The notes below the pieces were generated by a model, which did no database searches, had not been told where the DNA came from, and saw only the letters and a list, made by a program, of their open reading frames with translations. A DNA stretch of 64,000 nt. Source: Azorhizobium oxalatiphilum (GTDB lineage Bacteria; Pseudomonadota; Alphaproteobacteria; Rhizobiales; Xanthobacteraceae). The translations under genes were made by a program, and so were the position numbers. The stretch lies in contig NZ_BMCT01000001.1 in the NCBI RefSeq assembly GCF_014635325.1, forward strand, positions 835,743 through 899,742. The letters are read 5' to 3'. This document shows positions 43,257 to 52,675 of this stretch, in pieces; position 1 is the stretch's first letter, and every line of letters starts with the position of its first letter.

Positions 43257-43421
43257 CCGTAAACTTACTTAGGTAGCGACATTTCAGGTGGATGGATGGC
43301 TCACCTAGGACCGCGTGCCGCATGCAGCGATCTGGACAGACTCTCAAGAGGGTGTAATTAGAGACACTTGAAGGTGCGATCCTCATTTCCGGGGATGGTG
43401 TGCCTGTGAAAACTTATGTCG

Positions 43422-43477
43422 TTCGCAACTGCGAAAGCTTTAACGGCTTTTCGCAGGTTTTTTACTGCGCCTGCGAA
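43422..43477. promoter_or_regulatory. TTCGCA/TGCGAA half-site array ahead of petA
   Basis: Two inverted repeats: TTCGCA-AC-TGCGAA at 43422-43435, and TTCGCAGG/CCTGCGAA at 43450-43457 and 43470-43477. That gives four copies of one hexamer within 56 bp, ending 32 bp before the petA start. The second pair could also form a hairpin with a 12-base loop in the mRNA. Confidence 0.5.
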
Positions 43478-43509
43478 GGCGGAGCGAACAATACCTGAGG
43501 AAAAGCGCC

Positions 43510-44034
43510 GTGGCACATGCGGAGACCCCCCAGACTACCCGACGGGATTTCCTGTACATCGCGACCGGCGCCGTTGGGGCCGTGGGCGTTGCCGGCATGG
43601 TCTGGCCCTTTGTCGCCCAGCTTCAGCCGGATGCCTCCGTGCTCGCGCTGTCCACCACCGAGGTGGATCTGGCGCCGATCGCCGAGGGACAAATTGTCAC
43701 AGCCCAGTGGCGCGGCAAGCCCATCTTCATCTTCAACCGCGCTCCGAAGGACGTGGAAGCGGCCCGCGCCGTGCCGCTGAAGGATCTCATCGACCCGCAG
43801 TCCGATCAGGACCGGGTGAAGGCCGGCCACGACAACTGGCTGGTGGTGATCGGCATCTGCACGCATCTCGGCTGCGTCCCGATCGGCCACCAGGGCAATT
43901 ACGACGGCTGGTTCTGCCCCTGCCATGGCTCGCAATACGATTCCTCCGGCCGCGTGCGCGTAGGCCCGGCGCCGCTCAATCTGCCGGTGCCTCCCTACAC
44001 CTTCACGTCCGACACCAAGATCACGATCGGCTGA
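43510..44034 (+). CDS. petA: Ubiquinol-cytochrome c reductase iron-sulfur (Rieske) subunit
   Basis: 174 residues. A twin-arginine N-terminus ([18 protein letters not shown]) targets the folded protein and doubles as its membrane anchor. The [2Fe-2S] ligands are in CTHLGC (Cys117, His119) and CPCHGS (Cys136, His139); disulfide cysteines Cys122 and Cys138 are also present. The start is GTG. First gene of the bc1 operon (petA, petB, petC), which passes electrons from ubiquinol to cytochrome c at the inner membrane. Confidence 0.96.
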   Translation: MAHAETPQTTRRDFLYIATGAVGAVGVAGMVWPFVAQLQPDASVLALSTTEVDLAPIAEGQIVTAQWRGKPIFIFNRAPKDVEAARAVPLKDLIDPQSDQDRVKAGHDNWLVVIGICTHLGCVPIGHQGNYDGWFCPCHGSQYDSSGRVRVGPAPLNLPVPPYTFTSDTKITIG

Positions 44035-44073
44035 CGCGCGCGTCCCCTCGCACAATTCAAGAAGGTTGGCTCC

Positions 44074-45357
44074 ATGGAAGGACACTCCACCTACCAGCCC
44101 AAGAGCAAGGTGGCGCGCTGGTTTGAAAGCCGGCTGCCGCTCGTGGGTCTGGTGCATTCGAGCGCCATCGCCTATCCGGTGCCCAAGAATCTGAACTATT
44201 TCTGGACCTTCGGCGCGATCCTCACCCTCATGCTGGTGGTGCAGATCCTGTCGGGCGTGGTGCTGGCCATGCACTACACCGCCTATGCGCCGGTGTCCTT
44301 CGCCCGGGTCGAGCACATCATGCGCGACGTGGATTTCGGATGGCTCATCCGCTACATCCACGCCAACGGCGCCTCGATGTTCTTCATCGCCGTCTACATC
44401 CACATGTTCCGCGGCATGTATTACGGCTCCTACAAGGCGCCGCGCGAGGTGCTGTGGATCCTCGGCGTCATCATCTACCTGCTGATGATGGCCACCGCCT
44501 TCATGGGCTACGTGCTGCCGTGGGGCCAGATGTCCTACTGGGGCGCCACCGTCATCACCAACCTGTTCTCGGCCATCCCGATCGTCGGCGAGACCATCGT
44601 GCAGTGGCTGTGGGGCGGCTATTCGGTCGGCGATCCCACGCTCAACCGCTTCTTCTCGCTGCACTATCTGCTGCCGTTCATGATCGCGGGCGTCGTCATC
44701 CTGCACATCTGGGCGCTGCATCACGTGGGCCAGAACAATCCGGACGGCATCGACGTGAAGAGCGTCGCCAAGGACACCGTGCCCTTCACCCCCTACGCGA
44801 CCATCAAGGACGTGTTCGCGATGGTGGTGTTCCTGCTGTTCTTCTCCTGGTTCATCTTCTACGCGCCCAACTACATGGGCCATCCGGACAACTACATTCC
44901 GGCGAACCCGCTCTCCACCCCGGCGCACATCGTGCCTGAGTGGTACTTCCTGCCCTTCTACGCCATCCTGCGGTCCATCCCGGACAAGCTTGGCGGCGTG
45001 ATCTGCATGTTCGGCGCCATCGCGGTGCTGGCCTTCCTGCCCTGGCTGGACACCTCCCGTGTCCGCTCGGCCAAGTACCGTCCGCTGTTCCGCCAGTTCT
45101 TCTGGATCTTCAGCATCGTGGCGGTGGGCCTGGGCTATCTCGGCTCGCAGCCGGCGGAAGGTGGCTACGTGATCGCCTCGCGCATCTTCACCGCTTACTA
45201 TTTCGTCCACTTCCTCGTGATCCTTCCCCTGCTCGGCTTCATCGAGAAGCCCAAGCCCCTGCCGGCTTCCATCGCGGATGCGGTGTTGGCCAAGAATGGC
45301 GGAGCCGGTGGCGCAACGGTGGTCGCCGGGGCCTCCGCCCCGCAGACCAAGGGCTGA
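44074..45357 (+). CDS. petB: Cytochrome b subunit of the bc1 complex
   Basis: 427 residues, eight-helix mitochondrial-type cytochrome b. Heme-ligand histidines are found in VLAMHYTAY and [23 protein letters not shown], and in [23 protein letters not shown]. The Qo site has [13 protein letters not shown] and [13 protein letters not shown] (PEWY motif). It starts 37 bp after petA. The C-terminal ~25 residues are Ala/Gly-rich and not conserved. Confidence 0.98.
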   Translation: MEGHSTYQPKSKVARWFESRLPLVGLVHSSAIAYPVPKNLNYFWTFGAILTLMLVVQILSGVVLAMHYTAYAPVSFARVEHIMRDVDFGWLIRYIHANGASMFFIAVYIHMFRGMYYGSYKAPREVLWILGVIIYLLMMATAFMGYVLPWGQMSYWGATVITNLFSAIPIVGETIVQWLWGGYSVGDPTLNRFFSLHYLLPFMIAGVVILHIWALHHVGQNNPDGIDVKSVAKDTVPFTPYATIKDVFAMVVFLLFFSWFIFYAPNYMGHPDNYIPANPLSTPAHIVPEWYFLPFYAILRSIPDKLGGVICMFGAIAVLAFLPWLDTSRVRSAKYRPLFRQFFWIFSIVAVGLGYLGSQPAEGGYVIASRIFTAYYFVHFLVILPLLGFIEKPKPLPASIADAVLAKNGGAGGATVVAGASAPQTKG

Positions 45358-45370
45358 GAGCTGGAGACAG

Positions 45371-46207
45371 ATGATGAAGAAGACCATCCTCTTCGGCGCC
45401 GCCGCGCTGGCCCTGCTGCTTGCCTCTCCGGTCAAGGCAGCCGAGGGCGGGCATGACGACCTGCCGCATCGCGAAAGCTGGTCGTTCGCGGGCCCCTTCG
45501 GCACCTATGACACCGCGCAGCTTCAGCGTGGCTTCAAGGTGTTCCGCGAGGTGTGCGCCGCCTGCCACTCGGCCAACTACCTCTACTTCCGCAACCTCGC
45601 GCAGCCGGGCGGCCCCCGCTTCTCGGAAGCGCAGGCCAAGGCGGTGGCGACCGACTACCAGATCACCGATGGGCCGAACGACCAGGGCGAGATGTTCCAG
45701 CGCCCCGGCCGCCTGTCCGATCACTGGCCGGCGCCGTTCCCGAACGATCAGGCCGCACGCGTGGCCAATGGCGGCGCCCTGCCGCCGGATCTCTCGGTGA
45801 TCGCCAAGGCCCGTGCCTCGCACGTGGGCTTCCCCGGCTTCATCACCGACGCCTTCACCCAGTATCAGGAAGGCGGCGTGGACTATATCCACGCGCTGCT
45901 GACCGGCTATGTGGATGCGCCGGAAGGCTTCAAGCTGCAGAGCGGCCTGAACTACAACAAGTATTTCCCGGGCCACCAGATCGCCATGCCCAAGCCCATC
46001 AGCGACGGGCAGGTGGAATATACGGATGGCACCCCGGCCACGGTGGATCAGTACTCCCGTGACGTGTCGGCCTATCTGATGTGGATGGCGGAGCCGCACC
46101 TCGATGCGCGCAAGCGCATCGGCTTCCAGGTGTTCGTCTTCCTCATCGTGCTGGCGGGCCTGCTCTATTTCACCAAGAAGAAGATCTGGAAGAACGTCGC
46201 CCACTGA
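45371..46207 (+). CDS. petC: Cytochrome c1 subunit of the bc1 complex
   Basis: 278 residues. A signal peptide ends near SPVKAAE. The heme-binding site is [11 protein letters not shown] (C-x2-CH), and the axial Met is probably in [12 protein letters not shown]-terminal membrane anchor ([15 protein letters not shown]) is followed by the KKKIWKNV tail. It starts 13 bp after petB; an in-frame extension upstream of 45371 lacks a signal peptide. Last gene of the operon. Confidence 0.97.
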   Translation: MMKKTILFGAAALALLLASPVKAAEGGHDDLPHRESWSFAGPFGTYDTAQLQRGFKVFREVCAACHSANYLYFRNLAQPGGPRFSEAQAKAVATDYQITDGPNDQGEMFQRPGRLSDHWPAPFPNDQAARVANGGALPPDLSVIAKARASHVGFPGFITDAFTQYQEGGVDYIHALLTGYVDAPEGFKLQSGLNYNKYFPGHQIAMPKPISDGQVEYTDGTPATVDQYSRDVSAYLMWMAEPHLDARKRIGFQVFVFLIVLAGLLYFTKKKIWKNVAH

Positions 46208-46234
46208 GGGTGTCCCTTCCGCCAGAGCGCTTCC

Positions 46235-46257
46235 ATGCCCGGGCTCGTCCCGGGCAT
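46235..46257 (+). terminator. Terminator of the petABC operon
   Basis: ATGCCCGGG and CCCGGGCAT form a perfect 9-bp stem around CTCGT, 27 bp after petC, followed by TTGCGTTT. Confidence 0.7.
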
Positions 46258-46367
46258 TTGCGTTTCAGGGACACCGGCGCAGGACGCAGGGTTGCGCGGT
46301 GCGCCACTGGCCCCGGTGGCGGGGCGGTGGTAGTCGGAAAGCCGATCTCCCATCGGTTTGGCGACCC

Positions 46368-46910
46368 ATGACCCCCATTTCCACCAATCTCATCGACGCG
46401 GTCCGCACCATTCCGGACTATCCCAAGCCCGGTGTGATGTTCCGCGACATCACCACCCTGCTCGGCAATGCCCGCGCGTTCCGCCGCACGGTGGATGAAC
46501 TGGTGCAGCCCTGGGCCGGGGCCAAGATCGACAAGGTGGCTGGCATCGAGGCGCGCGGCTTCATCGTCGGCGGCGCGGTGGCGCATCAGCTTTCCGCCGG
46601 CTTCGTGCCGATCCGCAAGAAGGGCAAGCTCCCGCACCAGACCGTGCGCATGGCCTATGCGCTGGAATACGGGCAGGACGAAATGGAGATGCATGTGGAT
46701 GCGGTCCATGCCGGCGAGCGCGTGCTGCTGGTGGACGATCTCATCGCCACGGGCGGCACAGCGGAAGGCGCGGTGAAGCTGCTGCGCCAGATCGGGGCCA
46801 TCGTGGAAGCCGCCTGCTTCATCGTGGACCTGCCGGAACTGGGCGGCGCCGAAAAGCTGCGCGCCATGGGCGTGCCGGTGCGCACCCTCATGAGCTTCGA
46901 GGGGCACTGA
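46368..46910 (+). CDS. apt: Adenine phosphoribosyltransferase
   Basis: 180 residues, the normal size. The N-terminal hood block [20 protein letters not shown] is diagnostic (here [20 protein letters not shown]). The PRPP loop is [19 protein letters not shown]. It converts adenine and PRPP to AMP in purine salvage. The start at 46368 gives the family N-terminus; upstream codons in frame are not conserved. It has its own transcription unit between petC and the ETF gene. Confidence 0.96.
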   Translation: MTPISTNLIDAVRTIPDYPKPGVMFRDITTLLGNARAFRRTVDELVQPWAGAKIDKVAGIEARGFIVGGAVAHQLSAGFVPIRKKGKLPHQTVRMAYALEYGQDEMEMHVDAVHAGERVLLVDDLIATGGTAEGAVKLLRQIGAIVEAACFIVDLPELGGAEKLRAMGVPVRTLMSFEGH

Positions 46911-46940
46911 ACCCCTCGGTCTGAGAGCGGGCATCAAAAA

Positions 46941-46961
46941 AGGGCGGCCACTGGCCGCCCT
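46941..46961. terminator. Bidirectional terminator between apt and the ETF gene
   Basis: AGGGCGGCCACTGGCCGCCCT is a 10-bp stem with a single-base loop, preceded by AAAAAA and followed by TTTCG, so it can work for both converging genes. Confidence 0.8.
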
Positions 46962-46983
46962 TTCGCGTTTCGAGGGATGCCCC

Positions 46984-48657
46984 TCACATGTTGGGATAGT
47001 TCGGGCCACCGCCGCCTTCTGGCGCGGTCCAGTCGATATTCTGGTTCGGATCCTTGATATCGCACGTCTTGCAGTGGACGCAGTTCTGCGCGTTGATCTG
47101 GAAGCGCGGCTCGGCGCCGGTCTCCTCCACCCACTCATAGACGCCCGCCGGGCAGTAGCGGTTGGACGGGCCGGCGAAGATGTCGTGCTCCGACGACTTC
47201 TGCAGGCCAAGATCACGCACCTTCAGATGGATCGGCTGGTCTTCCTCGTGATTGGTGTTCGAGATGAACACCGAGGACAGCTTGTCGAAGGTCAGCACGC
47301 CATCGGGCTTGGGATAGACGATGGGCTTGAACTCGGAGGCGGGCTTCAGGCTCTGCGCATCGCTCTTGCCGTGGCCGAGCGTGCCGAAGAAGGAGAAGCC
47401 CAGCGTGTTGGTCCACATGTCCAGCGCGCCGAGCGGGATGCCGATATAGGTGCCGAACTTCGACCACAGCGGCTTCACGTTGCGGACCTTGTGGAGATCC
47501 TTGCCCACGGCGGAGCTGCGCCAGGCGCCCTCATAGCTCGCCACTTCGTCATGCGAGCGACCGGCGACGAGGGCATCGGCCAGATGCTCGGCGGCCAGCA
47601 TGCCGGAGAGCATGGCGTTGTGGCTGCCCTTGATGCGGGGCACGTTCACGAAGCCCGCCGCGCAGCCCACCAGCACGCCACCGGGGAAGGTGAGGCGCGG
47701 CACGCTCTGGTAGCCGCCTTCCGTGATGGCGCGGGCGCCGTAGGAGATGCGCTTTCCGCCCTCGAACGTGTCGCGGAAGATGGGGTGGGTCTTGAAGCGC
47801 TGGAACTCGTCGAAGGGCGAGAGATAGGGGTTCTGGTAGTTGAGGTGGAGCACGAAGCCCACCATCACCTGCTCGTCTTCCATGTGGTAGAGGAAGGCGC
47901 CGCCGCCGGTCTTGCCGCCCAGCGGCCAGCCGAAGGCATGCTGCACGAGGCCGGGCTTGTGCTTCTCCGGCTTCACCTTCCACAATTCCTTGAGGCCGAT
48001 GCCGAATTTCGGCGGCTCGCGGCCGGCATCGAGGCCGAAGCGGGCGATGAGGCGCTTGGTGAGATGGCCGCGCGCGCCCTCGGCGAAGACGGTGTAGCGC
48101 CCGCGCAATTCCATGCCGCGGGTGAACTCGCCCTTGGGATTGCCCTCGCGATCCACGCCCATGTCGCCGGTGGCGATGCCGCGCACGGCGCCATTGTCGT
48201 CATAGAGCACTTCGGAGGCGGCAAAGCCGGGATAGATCTCCACGCCGAGGGCTTCGGCCTTCTGCGCCATCCAGCGCGTGACATTGCCCAGCGAGCCGAT
48301 GAAGTTGCCGTGGTTGTTCATCAGCGGCGGCATGACGAAATTGGGCAGGCGGGCGCCGCCGGCGGGGCCGAGCAGGTAGAAGTGATCGTCATTCACTTCC
48401 GTCACGAGGGGGCGGTCGCTCTCCTCGCGCCAGCCGGGGAGGAGGGCATCGAGGCCGACGGGATCGACCACGGCGCCGGAGAGGATATGGGCACCGGCCT
48501 CCGAACCCTTTTCCACAACCACGACCGAGAGGTCTTCGCCGCGTTCTTCCGCGATCTGCCGGAGGCGGATCGCAGTGGCGAGGCCGGCCGGTCCGGCGCC
48601 TACGACCACCACGTCGTAGTCCATGCCTTCGCGTTCCGGCAGTTCCGCCTCGGTCAT
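46984..48657 (-). CDS. Electron transfer flavoprotein-ubiquinone oxidoreductase
   Basis: 557 residues. The N-terminal FAD site is YDVVVVGAGPAGLATAIRL. Ubiquinone-binding and membrane-surface regions follow (NHGNFIGSLGNVTRWM). The [4Fe-4S] cluster is bound by CVHCKTCDIKDPNQNIDW near the C-terminus, with the earlier Cys in NRYCPAGVYEW. It moves electrons from ETF, filled by acyl-CoA and amino-acid dehydrogenases, into the quinone pool. The start at 48657 gives the flavoprotein N-terminus; the frame runs open 29 codons further upstream. Confidence 0.95.
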   Translation of the reverse strand: MTEAELPEREGMDYDVVVVGAGPAGLATAIRLRQIAEERGEDLSVVVVEKGSEAGAHILSGAVVDPVGLDALLPGWREESDRPLVTEVNDDHFYLLGPAGGARLPNFVMPPLMNNHGNFIGSLGNVTRWMAQKAEALGVEIYPGFAASEVLYDDNGAVRGIATGDMGVDREGNPKGEFTRGMELRGRYTVFAEGARGHLTKRLIARFGLDAGREPPKFGIGLKELWKVKPEKHKPGLVQHAFGWPLGGKTGGGAFLYHMEDEQVMVGFVLHLNYQNPYLSPFDEFQRFKTHPIFRDTFEGGKRISYGARAITEGGYQSVPRLTFPGGVLVGCAAGFVNVPRIKGSHNAMLSGMLAAEHLADALVAGRSHDEVASYEGAWRSSAVGKDLHKVRNVKPLWSKFGTYIGIPLGALDMWTNTLGFSFFGTLGHGKSDAQSLKPASEFKPIVYPKPDGVLTFDKLSSVFISNTNHEEDQPIHLKVRDLGLQKSSEHDIFAGPSNRYCPAGVYEWVEETGAEPRFQINAQNCVHCKTCDIKDPNQNIDWTAPEGGGGPNYPNM

Positions 48658-48841
48658 TTTCACAGTCCCCAGTGTTATCTCGTGCCCGCTGACCTGCGGT
48701 CGCGCGGAGGTTGGAGTTGTTCCATGGATGCCCTCCGATGACAATTTCTTTCACCCGCCGGAAGATGGGAGCATTCCGCCGGAACGGTTTCAGCGGGGCG
48801 CGGGTCTGCTATAGAATGGCTCGGAGCGCCCCGGAAACCTG

Positions 48842-49750
48842 ATGAACTCATTCGTACACAAACAGTTTGCCGATATTCTCGCCTTCTATGCGGAGGCGGG
48901 GGTTGATGTGGCTGTGGGCGAAGAGCCGGTGGATCGCTTTGCCGAGAGTGCGGCCGAGCAGGCCAGCCGCAGCGCCCGATCGGTGCAGCCCGGCCGTTCC
49001 GCTGATTCGCGGGCGGCTCCCGATGGCCAGCGGCCGGCGCAGCCCATGCGCCCCGCTGCGCCGCAGCCGGGCCCCATGGCATCGGGCCTGCACGGCACGC
49101 CGCACGGCGCACCCTTGCCGCCGCAAGTGGCGGCCCAGCATCCCGATGAGGCCGTGATGGCGGCGCGTGATGCGGCGCGCACGGCGACAAGTCTCGATGA
49201 GCTGAAGGGTCTGCTGGAGGCGTTTGACGGCTGTCCGCTGAAGCGCACGGCCACGCGCCTGGTGTTCGCGGACGGCAATCCGCAGGCGAAGGTGATGTTC
49301 GTGGGTGAGGCGCCGGGCCGGGACGAGGACGTGCAGGGCCTGCCCTTCGTTGGCCGCTCGGGGCGGCTGCTGGATCTCATGATGGCGGCCATCGGGCTCG
49401 ACCGCACCAGCGCTTATATCGCCAATGTCATTCCCTGGCGGCCGCCGGGCAACCGCACGCCGACGCCGCAGGAGACTGCCATTTGCCTGCCCTTCATCAA
49501 GCGGCAGGTGGAGCTGGCCAATCCTGATATTCTGGTGTGCATGGGCGGGCCTGCCGCCCAGTCGCTGCTGGGCATCACGGACGGCATCACCAAGGCGCGG
49601 GGGCGGGTGATGCCCTATGAGACCGGCAGCCGGACCATCAAGGCCATCGCCACCTTCCATCCGGCCTATCTTTTGCGCACGCCGCTGGGCAAGCGCCTTG
49701 CCTGGCGCGACCTGCTGGCCATCGAAGCCCTGCTGAAGGGCGAGGGCTAG
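48842..49750 (+). CDS. Uracil-DNA glycosylase, family 4-like
   Basis: 302 residues. The catalytic motif A is [21 protein letters not shown] and motif C is [28 protein letters not shown] lies between them, as in the thermostable family 4 enzymes. The first ~90 residues are Ala/Pro/Gln-rich linker, not part of the fold. Fe-S ligand candidates are Cys in [15 protein letters not shown] and LVCMGG; the N-terminal C-x2-C pair of family 4 is reduced to one Cys. It removes uracil from DNA in base-excision repair. Confidence 0.9.
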   Translation: MNSFVHKQFADILAFYAEAGVDVAVGEEPVDRFAESAAEQASRSARSVQPGRSADSRAAPDGQRPAQPMRPAAPQPGPMASGLHGTPHGAPLPPQVAAQHPDEAVMAARDAARTATSLDELKGLLEAFDGCPLKRTATRLVFADGNPQAKVMFVGEAPGRDEDVQGLPFVGRSGRLLDLMMAAIGLDRTSAYIANVIPWRPPGNRTPTPQETAICLPFIKRQVELANPDILVCMGGPAAQSLLGITDGITKARGRVMPYETGSRTIKAIATFHPAYLLRTPLGKRLAWRDLLAIEALLKGEG

Positions 49751-49805
49751 AGGACGTCTTGCGGCTCACCTGTTCGAGCCGCGAAGAGCTTCATCAAGAC
49801 ATAAG

Positions 49806-49850
49806 AGGCCCGGCACGGACGGCGGGGGCAGTCGGGTCCGTGCCGGGCCT
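49806..49850 (+). terminator. Terminator of the uracil-DNA glycosylase gene
   Basis: AGGCCCGGCACGGAC pairs perfectly with GTCCGTGCCGGGCCT (15 bp) around 15 bases, 55 bp past the stop codon. It may also end transcription of the convergent secreted-peptide genes. Confidence 0.7.
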
Positions 49851-49900
49851 GCTCATGCACCGTTCCAGAGCCCTGTCGGGCTCTGGCGATGCAAGCTCAT

Positions 49901-50203
49901 TCAGCCGTTGTGAGACGGGCCGGAATGGGGATCGTTATCCGAGAACGGGCCGTAGTGCGGATCGAGGCTGCCGGCGGGCGCCATGCTGATCGTACGCTCA
50001 AAGCTGGCGGGTTCTGCGTTGACCGGCAGCTGGACCTGATTGCCGGCGACGGGGCCGCGCTGATCGTAAGCGCCGGCGGCGACCGCCTGGAACTCGCGAT
50101 TGCCCTTGTTGATCGTCTCGTCGGCCATGGCCGAGGAGGCGGCACCGGCGAGGCCGGCGGCGATCATGGAAGCGGCGATGAGCTTGGTGGTGAAGGTGGT
50201 CAT
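49901..50203 (-). CDS. Small secreted protein, tandem paralogue 1
   Basis: 100 residues. A signal peptide (MTTFTTKLIAASMIAAGLAG, then AASSAMA) is cleaved before DETIN. The ~72-residue mature part is Asp/Asn/Pro-rich and Cys-free, ending GPFSDNDPHSGPSHNG. It is a clear paralogue of the gene 33 bp upstream: the signal peptide, DETIN-GNREF and the C-terminal GPFSDNDPHSGP block are nearly identical, while the middle differs by an indel. AGGAGA precedes the ATG. I recognise no family. Periplasmic or secreted location is inferred. Confidence 0.8.
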   Translation of the reverse strand: MTTFTTKLIAASMIAAGLAGAASSAMADETINKGNREFQAVAAGAYDQRGPVAGNQVQLPVNAEPASFERTISMAPAGSLDPHYGPFSDNDPHSGPSHNG

Positions 50204-50236
50204 GGATATCTCTCCTGATTTCGCTTGGTTGTTCGC

Positions 50237-50563
50237 TCAGTTATGGGCCGGGCCGGAATGGGGATCGTTGTCCGAGAACGGGCCGGACTGCGGATCCAGG
50301 CTGCCGGCCGGCGCGCTGAACGACGGAGCGTTGAACGGCGCAGTAATCGAGCGCTCAAAACTGGTGGCCGCCGCATTGGCGGGCAGCTCGTACTGGTTGC
50401 CGGCAGCGGCCGCCGGGCCGCGGTGATCATAAACGCCGGCGGCGACGGCATGGAATTCGCGGTTGCCACGATTGATCGTCTCGTCGGCCATAGCCGAGGA
50501 CGCGGCGCCGGCGAGGCCGGCGGCAATCATTGAAGCGGCGATGAGCTTGGTGAAAGTGGTCAT
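50237..50563 (-). CDS. Small secreted protein, tandem paralogue 2
   Basis: 108 residues. The signal peptide MTTFTKLIAASMIAAGLAGA is followed by ASSAMADETINRGNREF, then a middle with an extra NAPSFSAP stretch, and the end GSLDPQSGPFSDNDPHSGPAHN (in pieces: GSLDPQSGPF, SDNDPHSGPAHN). It is the first gene of the pair. GGAGAGA sits 6 bases before the ATG at 50563; a longer frame upstream has no such site. It was probably duplicated to give the neighbouring copy. Function unknown. Confidence 0.8.
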   Translation of the reverse strand: MTTFTKLIAASMIAAGLAGAASSAMADETINRGNREFHAVAAGVYDHRGPAAAAGNQYELPANAAATSFERSITAPFNAPSFSAPAGSLDPQSGPFSDNDPHSGPAHN

Positions 50564-50828
50564 TGTTGTCTCTCCAGATCCCAGCCCCTCGGTTTGACCA
50601 AGGTGGGGACGAAGCCTCGTGGGCTCCGTTTCCTCGAGACGGAATTTATGTCCTCGCCACCAATTCGCAAGTAACGAGCCCGTGCTTTCGGGGATGACAA
50701 AAATGTTATTGGTTCTTGTGTCGTAATTTCTCCGTAAGTTGTGCCAACTGTTTAACGGATGTGGCGAGATTTGGGTTTGAATGTCTTGGATATGTATCAA
50801 AATGTAAAAGCGTATCGTCTTTGGATAC

Positions 50829-51893
50829 TTATTTTTTGGCGTGAATTGCGGTGTGGATGAAGTCGAGCTTCTCGATCACCGGTGCGTTGAGCACGAAAGG
50901 ATAGAGATCCGGCTGGCCCATGGAGCGGTTGATGGCGTTGATCGCCACCGTCAGCGGCACGAAGGCCTCCACCAGTTCTGTGATGGTGGCCGCGCGATAG
51001 GGCGAGAAGTCCACCTCCGCCGCCAGTTCCTCTGCCCCCTTGATGCGCGGGCGCAGTTTCAGGCCGAAGGTGCCGGCCGTCTCCAGCGCGTCCACCATGT
51101 GCAGGTAATGCGCCCAGGTCTCGGCGAAGTCTTCCCATGGGTGAGCAGTGGCGTAGGTGGAGATGAAGGCATTCTGCCAGTCGCCCGGCGCGCCATTGTC
51201 GTAATGCGCCTGCAGCGCCGCGCCATAGTCCGCGCGCTCGTCGCCGAACAGGGCGCGGAAGGCGTCAAGCCGCCCGCCGTCGCGCACCAGCACGTCCCAG
51301 TAAAAATGCCCCACCTCGTGGCGGAAATGGCCGAGCAGGGTGCGATAGGGCTCGTGCATGGCGGTGCGGCGGGCCTCGCGTTCCGCATCGTCAGCCTCGG
51401 CGATGTTGATGGTGATCAGCCCGTCCGCATGGCCGGTGAGCACCGGCTGCGGCGTGCCGTCCGGTGCGGTGCCGTCGGACAAGAAGTCGAAGGCGAGGCC
51501 GTGGGCGGGATCCTCCGTGCGATCCGGCGCCGGCAGGCCCCAGCGCAGCAGCGAATAGAACAGCTGGTGCTTGGCGCCTTCCAGCTTGCGCCAGTTGGCG
51601 AGATTCTCCGGCACCGAGAGATCGGGCACCGTGCGGTTGTGCCGGCAGGCCTCGCACAGGGTGCGGCCGTCATCGGCCGGAACGAGCCAGTTGCAGGCGT
51701 CGTGTGCTGCGTTCTCGCAGGAGAAGTAGAGGCGCTCCTTGTCCGCGAGCGGTCGCCACCCGCCGTCCGCCGCTTCCAGGGCCGAGATCTGCGCCTGCGC
51801 GGGCAGATACCCCAGCGGCATGCCGCAGCTGACACAGGCCGTATTGTCGAAATGGACGACGTTGCCGCAGTTCTGGCACTGGAAGAGCTTCAT
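50829..51893 (-). CDS. Zinc-ribbon/putative zinc metallopeptidase
   Basis: 354 residues. The N-terminal zinc ribbon has FQCQNCGNVVHFDNTACVSCG, with four Cys. The metallopeptidase-like HEVGHFYWDVL (HExxH) lies near residue 220, and DFAETWAHYLHMVD, with the third ligand Glu/His region, follows about 60 residues later. This matches the 'putative zinc-binding peptidase' (DUF2248) family as I recall it. It has no signal peptide, so it is expected in the cytoplasm. The start at 51893 gives the intact ribbon; the frame continues upstream without conserved sequence. Confidence 0.85.
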   Translation of the reverse strand: MKLFQCQNCGNVVHFDNTACVSCGMPLGYLPAQAQISALEAADGGWRPLADKERLYFSCENAAHDACNWLVPADDGRTLCEACRHNRTVPDLSVPENLANWRKLEGAKHQLFYSLLRWGLPAPDRTEDPAHGLAFDFLSDGTAPDGTPQPVLTGHADGLITINIAEADDAEREARRTAMHEPYRTLLGHFRHEVGHFYWDVLVRDGGRLDAFRALFGDERADYGAALQAHYDNGAPGDWQNAFISTYATAHPWEDFAETWAHYLHMVDALETAGTFGLKLRPRIKGAEELAAEVDFSPYRAATITELVEAFVPLTVAINAINRSMGQPDLYPFVLNAPVIEKLDFIHTAIHAKK

Positions 51894-52025
51894 GGGATCG
51901 CCTCGCCGGAGCGTGCCGCGGCTGATCCGTCGGGGGCTGATCCTTGGCGGTAGCCGGCACGTGCCGACATCAACCCCGCGCGACGGCAAAGGTTGCGTTC
52001 GGAGCTGCCGGTTGTGCCGGGGGGC

Positions 52026-52499
52026 TCAGGGGGCCTGGGTGCCCGGAGCGGGGGACAGCGAGAGGGCGGAATTGCGGTAGCGTGGATCTTCCGTCACTTC
52101 CTCGCCGACCCATGGGGGCAGGGGCACGCTCTCGGCGGGATGGTCCAGCTCCACTTCCGCCATGATCAGTCCGGAATTCTCCGCGCCGAATACGTCCACG
52201 CTCCACAGCTTGCCGCCGAAGGAGACGTCGTAGCGGGTCTTCTCGATCAGCGGGCGGCGGCAGAGGTCGCGCAGCATGTCCTGCGCGTCGGAGAGCGGGA
52301 TGGGATATTCGAACTCGGCCCGCGACATGCCCTCCGACGGCCCCTTGATGGTGAGGAAGGCGGCATCCCCTGCGATGCGCACGCGCACCGTGGTCTCGTC
52401 GGAGGTGTCGATATAGCCCTGCCGGAAGGAGGCGCCTGTGGCGTTCGCGCGCCAGTCGTCCGAGGTCACGAGGAACTTGCGTTCCACTTCCACAGCCAT
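52026..52499 (-). CDS. CYTH-domain protein (inorganic triphosphatase type)
   Basis: 157 residues. The CYTH signature E-x-E-R-K is present as VEVERKFLV at residues 2-10. Basic residues of the phosphate tunnel follow in FRQGYI, VRVRI, FLTIKG and EKTRYDV, and the acidic pair in MAEVELDHP. Such proteins hydrolyse inorganic triphosphate, or cyclise ATP in the class IV cyclases; the short single domain favours triphosphatase. The ATG at 52499 is the family start; further upstream codons are not conserved. It follows pyk on the same strand after a 176-bp gap. Confidence 0.9.
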   Translation of the reverse strand: MAVEVERKFLVTSDDWRANATGASFRQGYIDTSDETTVRVRIAGDAAFLTIKGPSEGMSRAEFEYPIPLSDAQDMLRDLCRRPLIEKTRYDVSFGGKLWSVDVFGAENSGLIMAEVELDHPAESVPLPPWVGEEVTEDPRYRNSALSLSPAPGTQAP

Positions 52500-52675
52500 T
52501 GGGGGGCCTTGTCGCCGGGAAAGAAGTGGAAGCGATATTCCTCCATCGGCGGCACCGGCGCCAGCCGCTTTTGCGGGCGATGGAGAGCACTGCCTCCTAA
52601 CAAATCGTCGCATGTCCCGCCCGTTTGCAGCCGGGGCGGGACCATGGTGCGGCGCGGCGCATGACGTAGCGAAAG

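Noticed and set aside
52500-52675. Possible 26-residue ORF (MEEYRFHFFPGDK...) just upstream of the CYTH gene
   Set aside because: It overlaps the CYTH start in another frame, has no family, and could be chance; too short to support.
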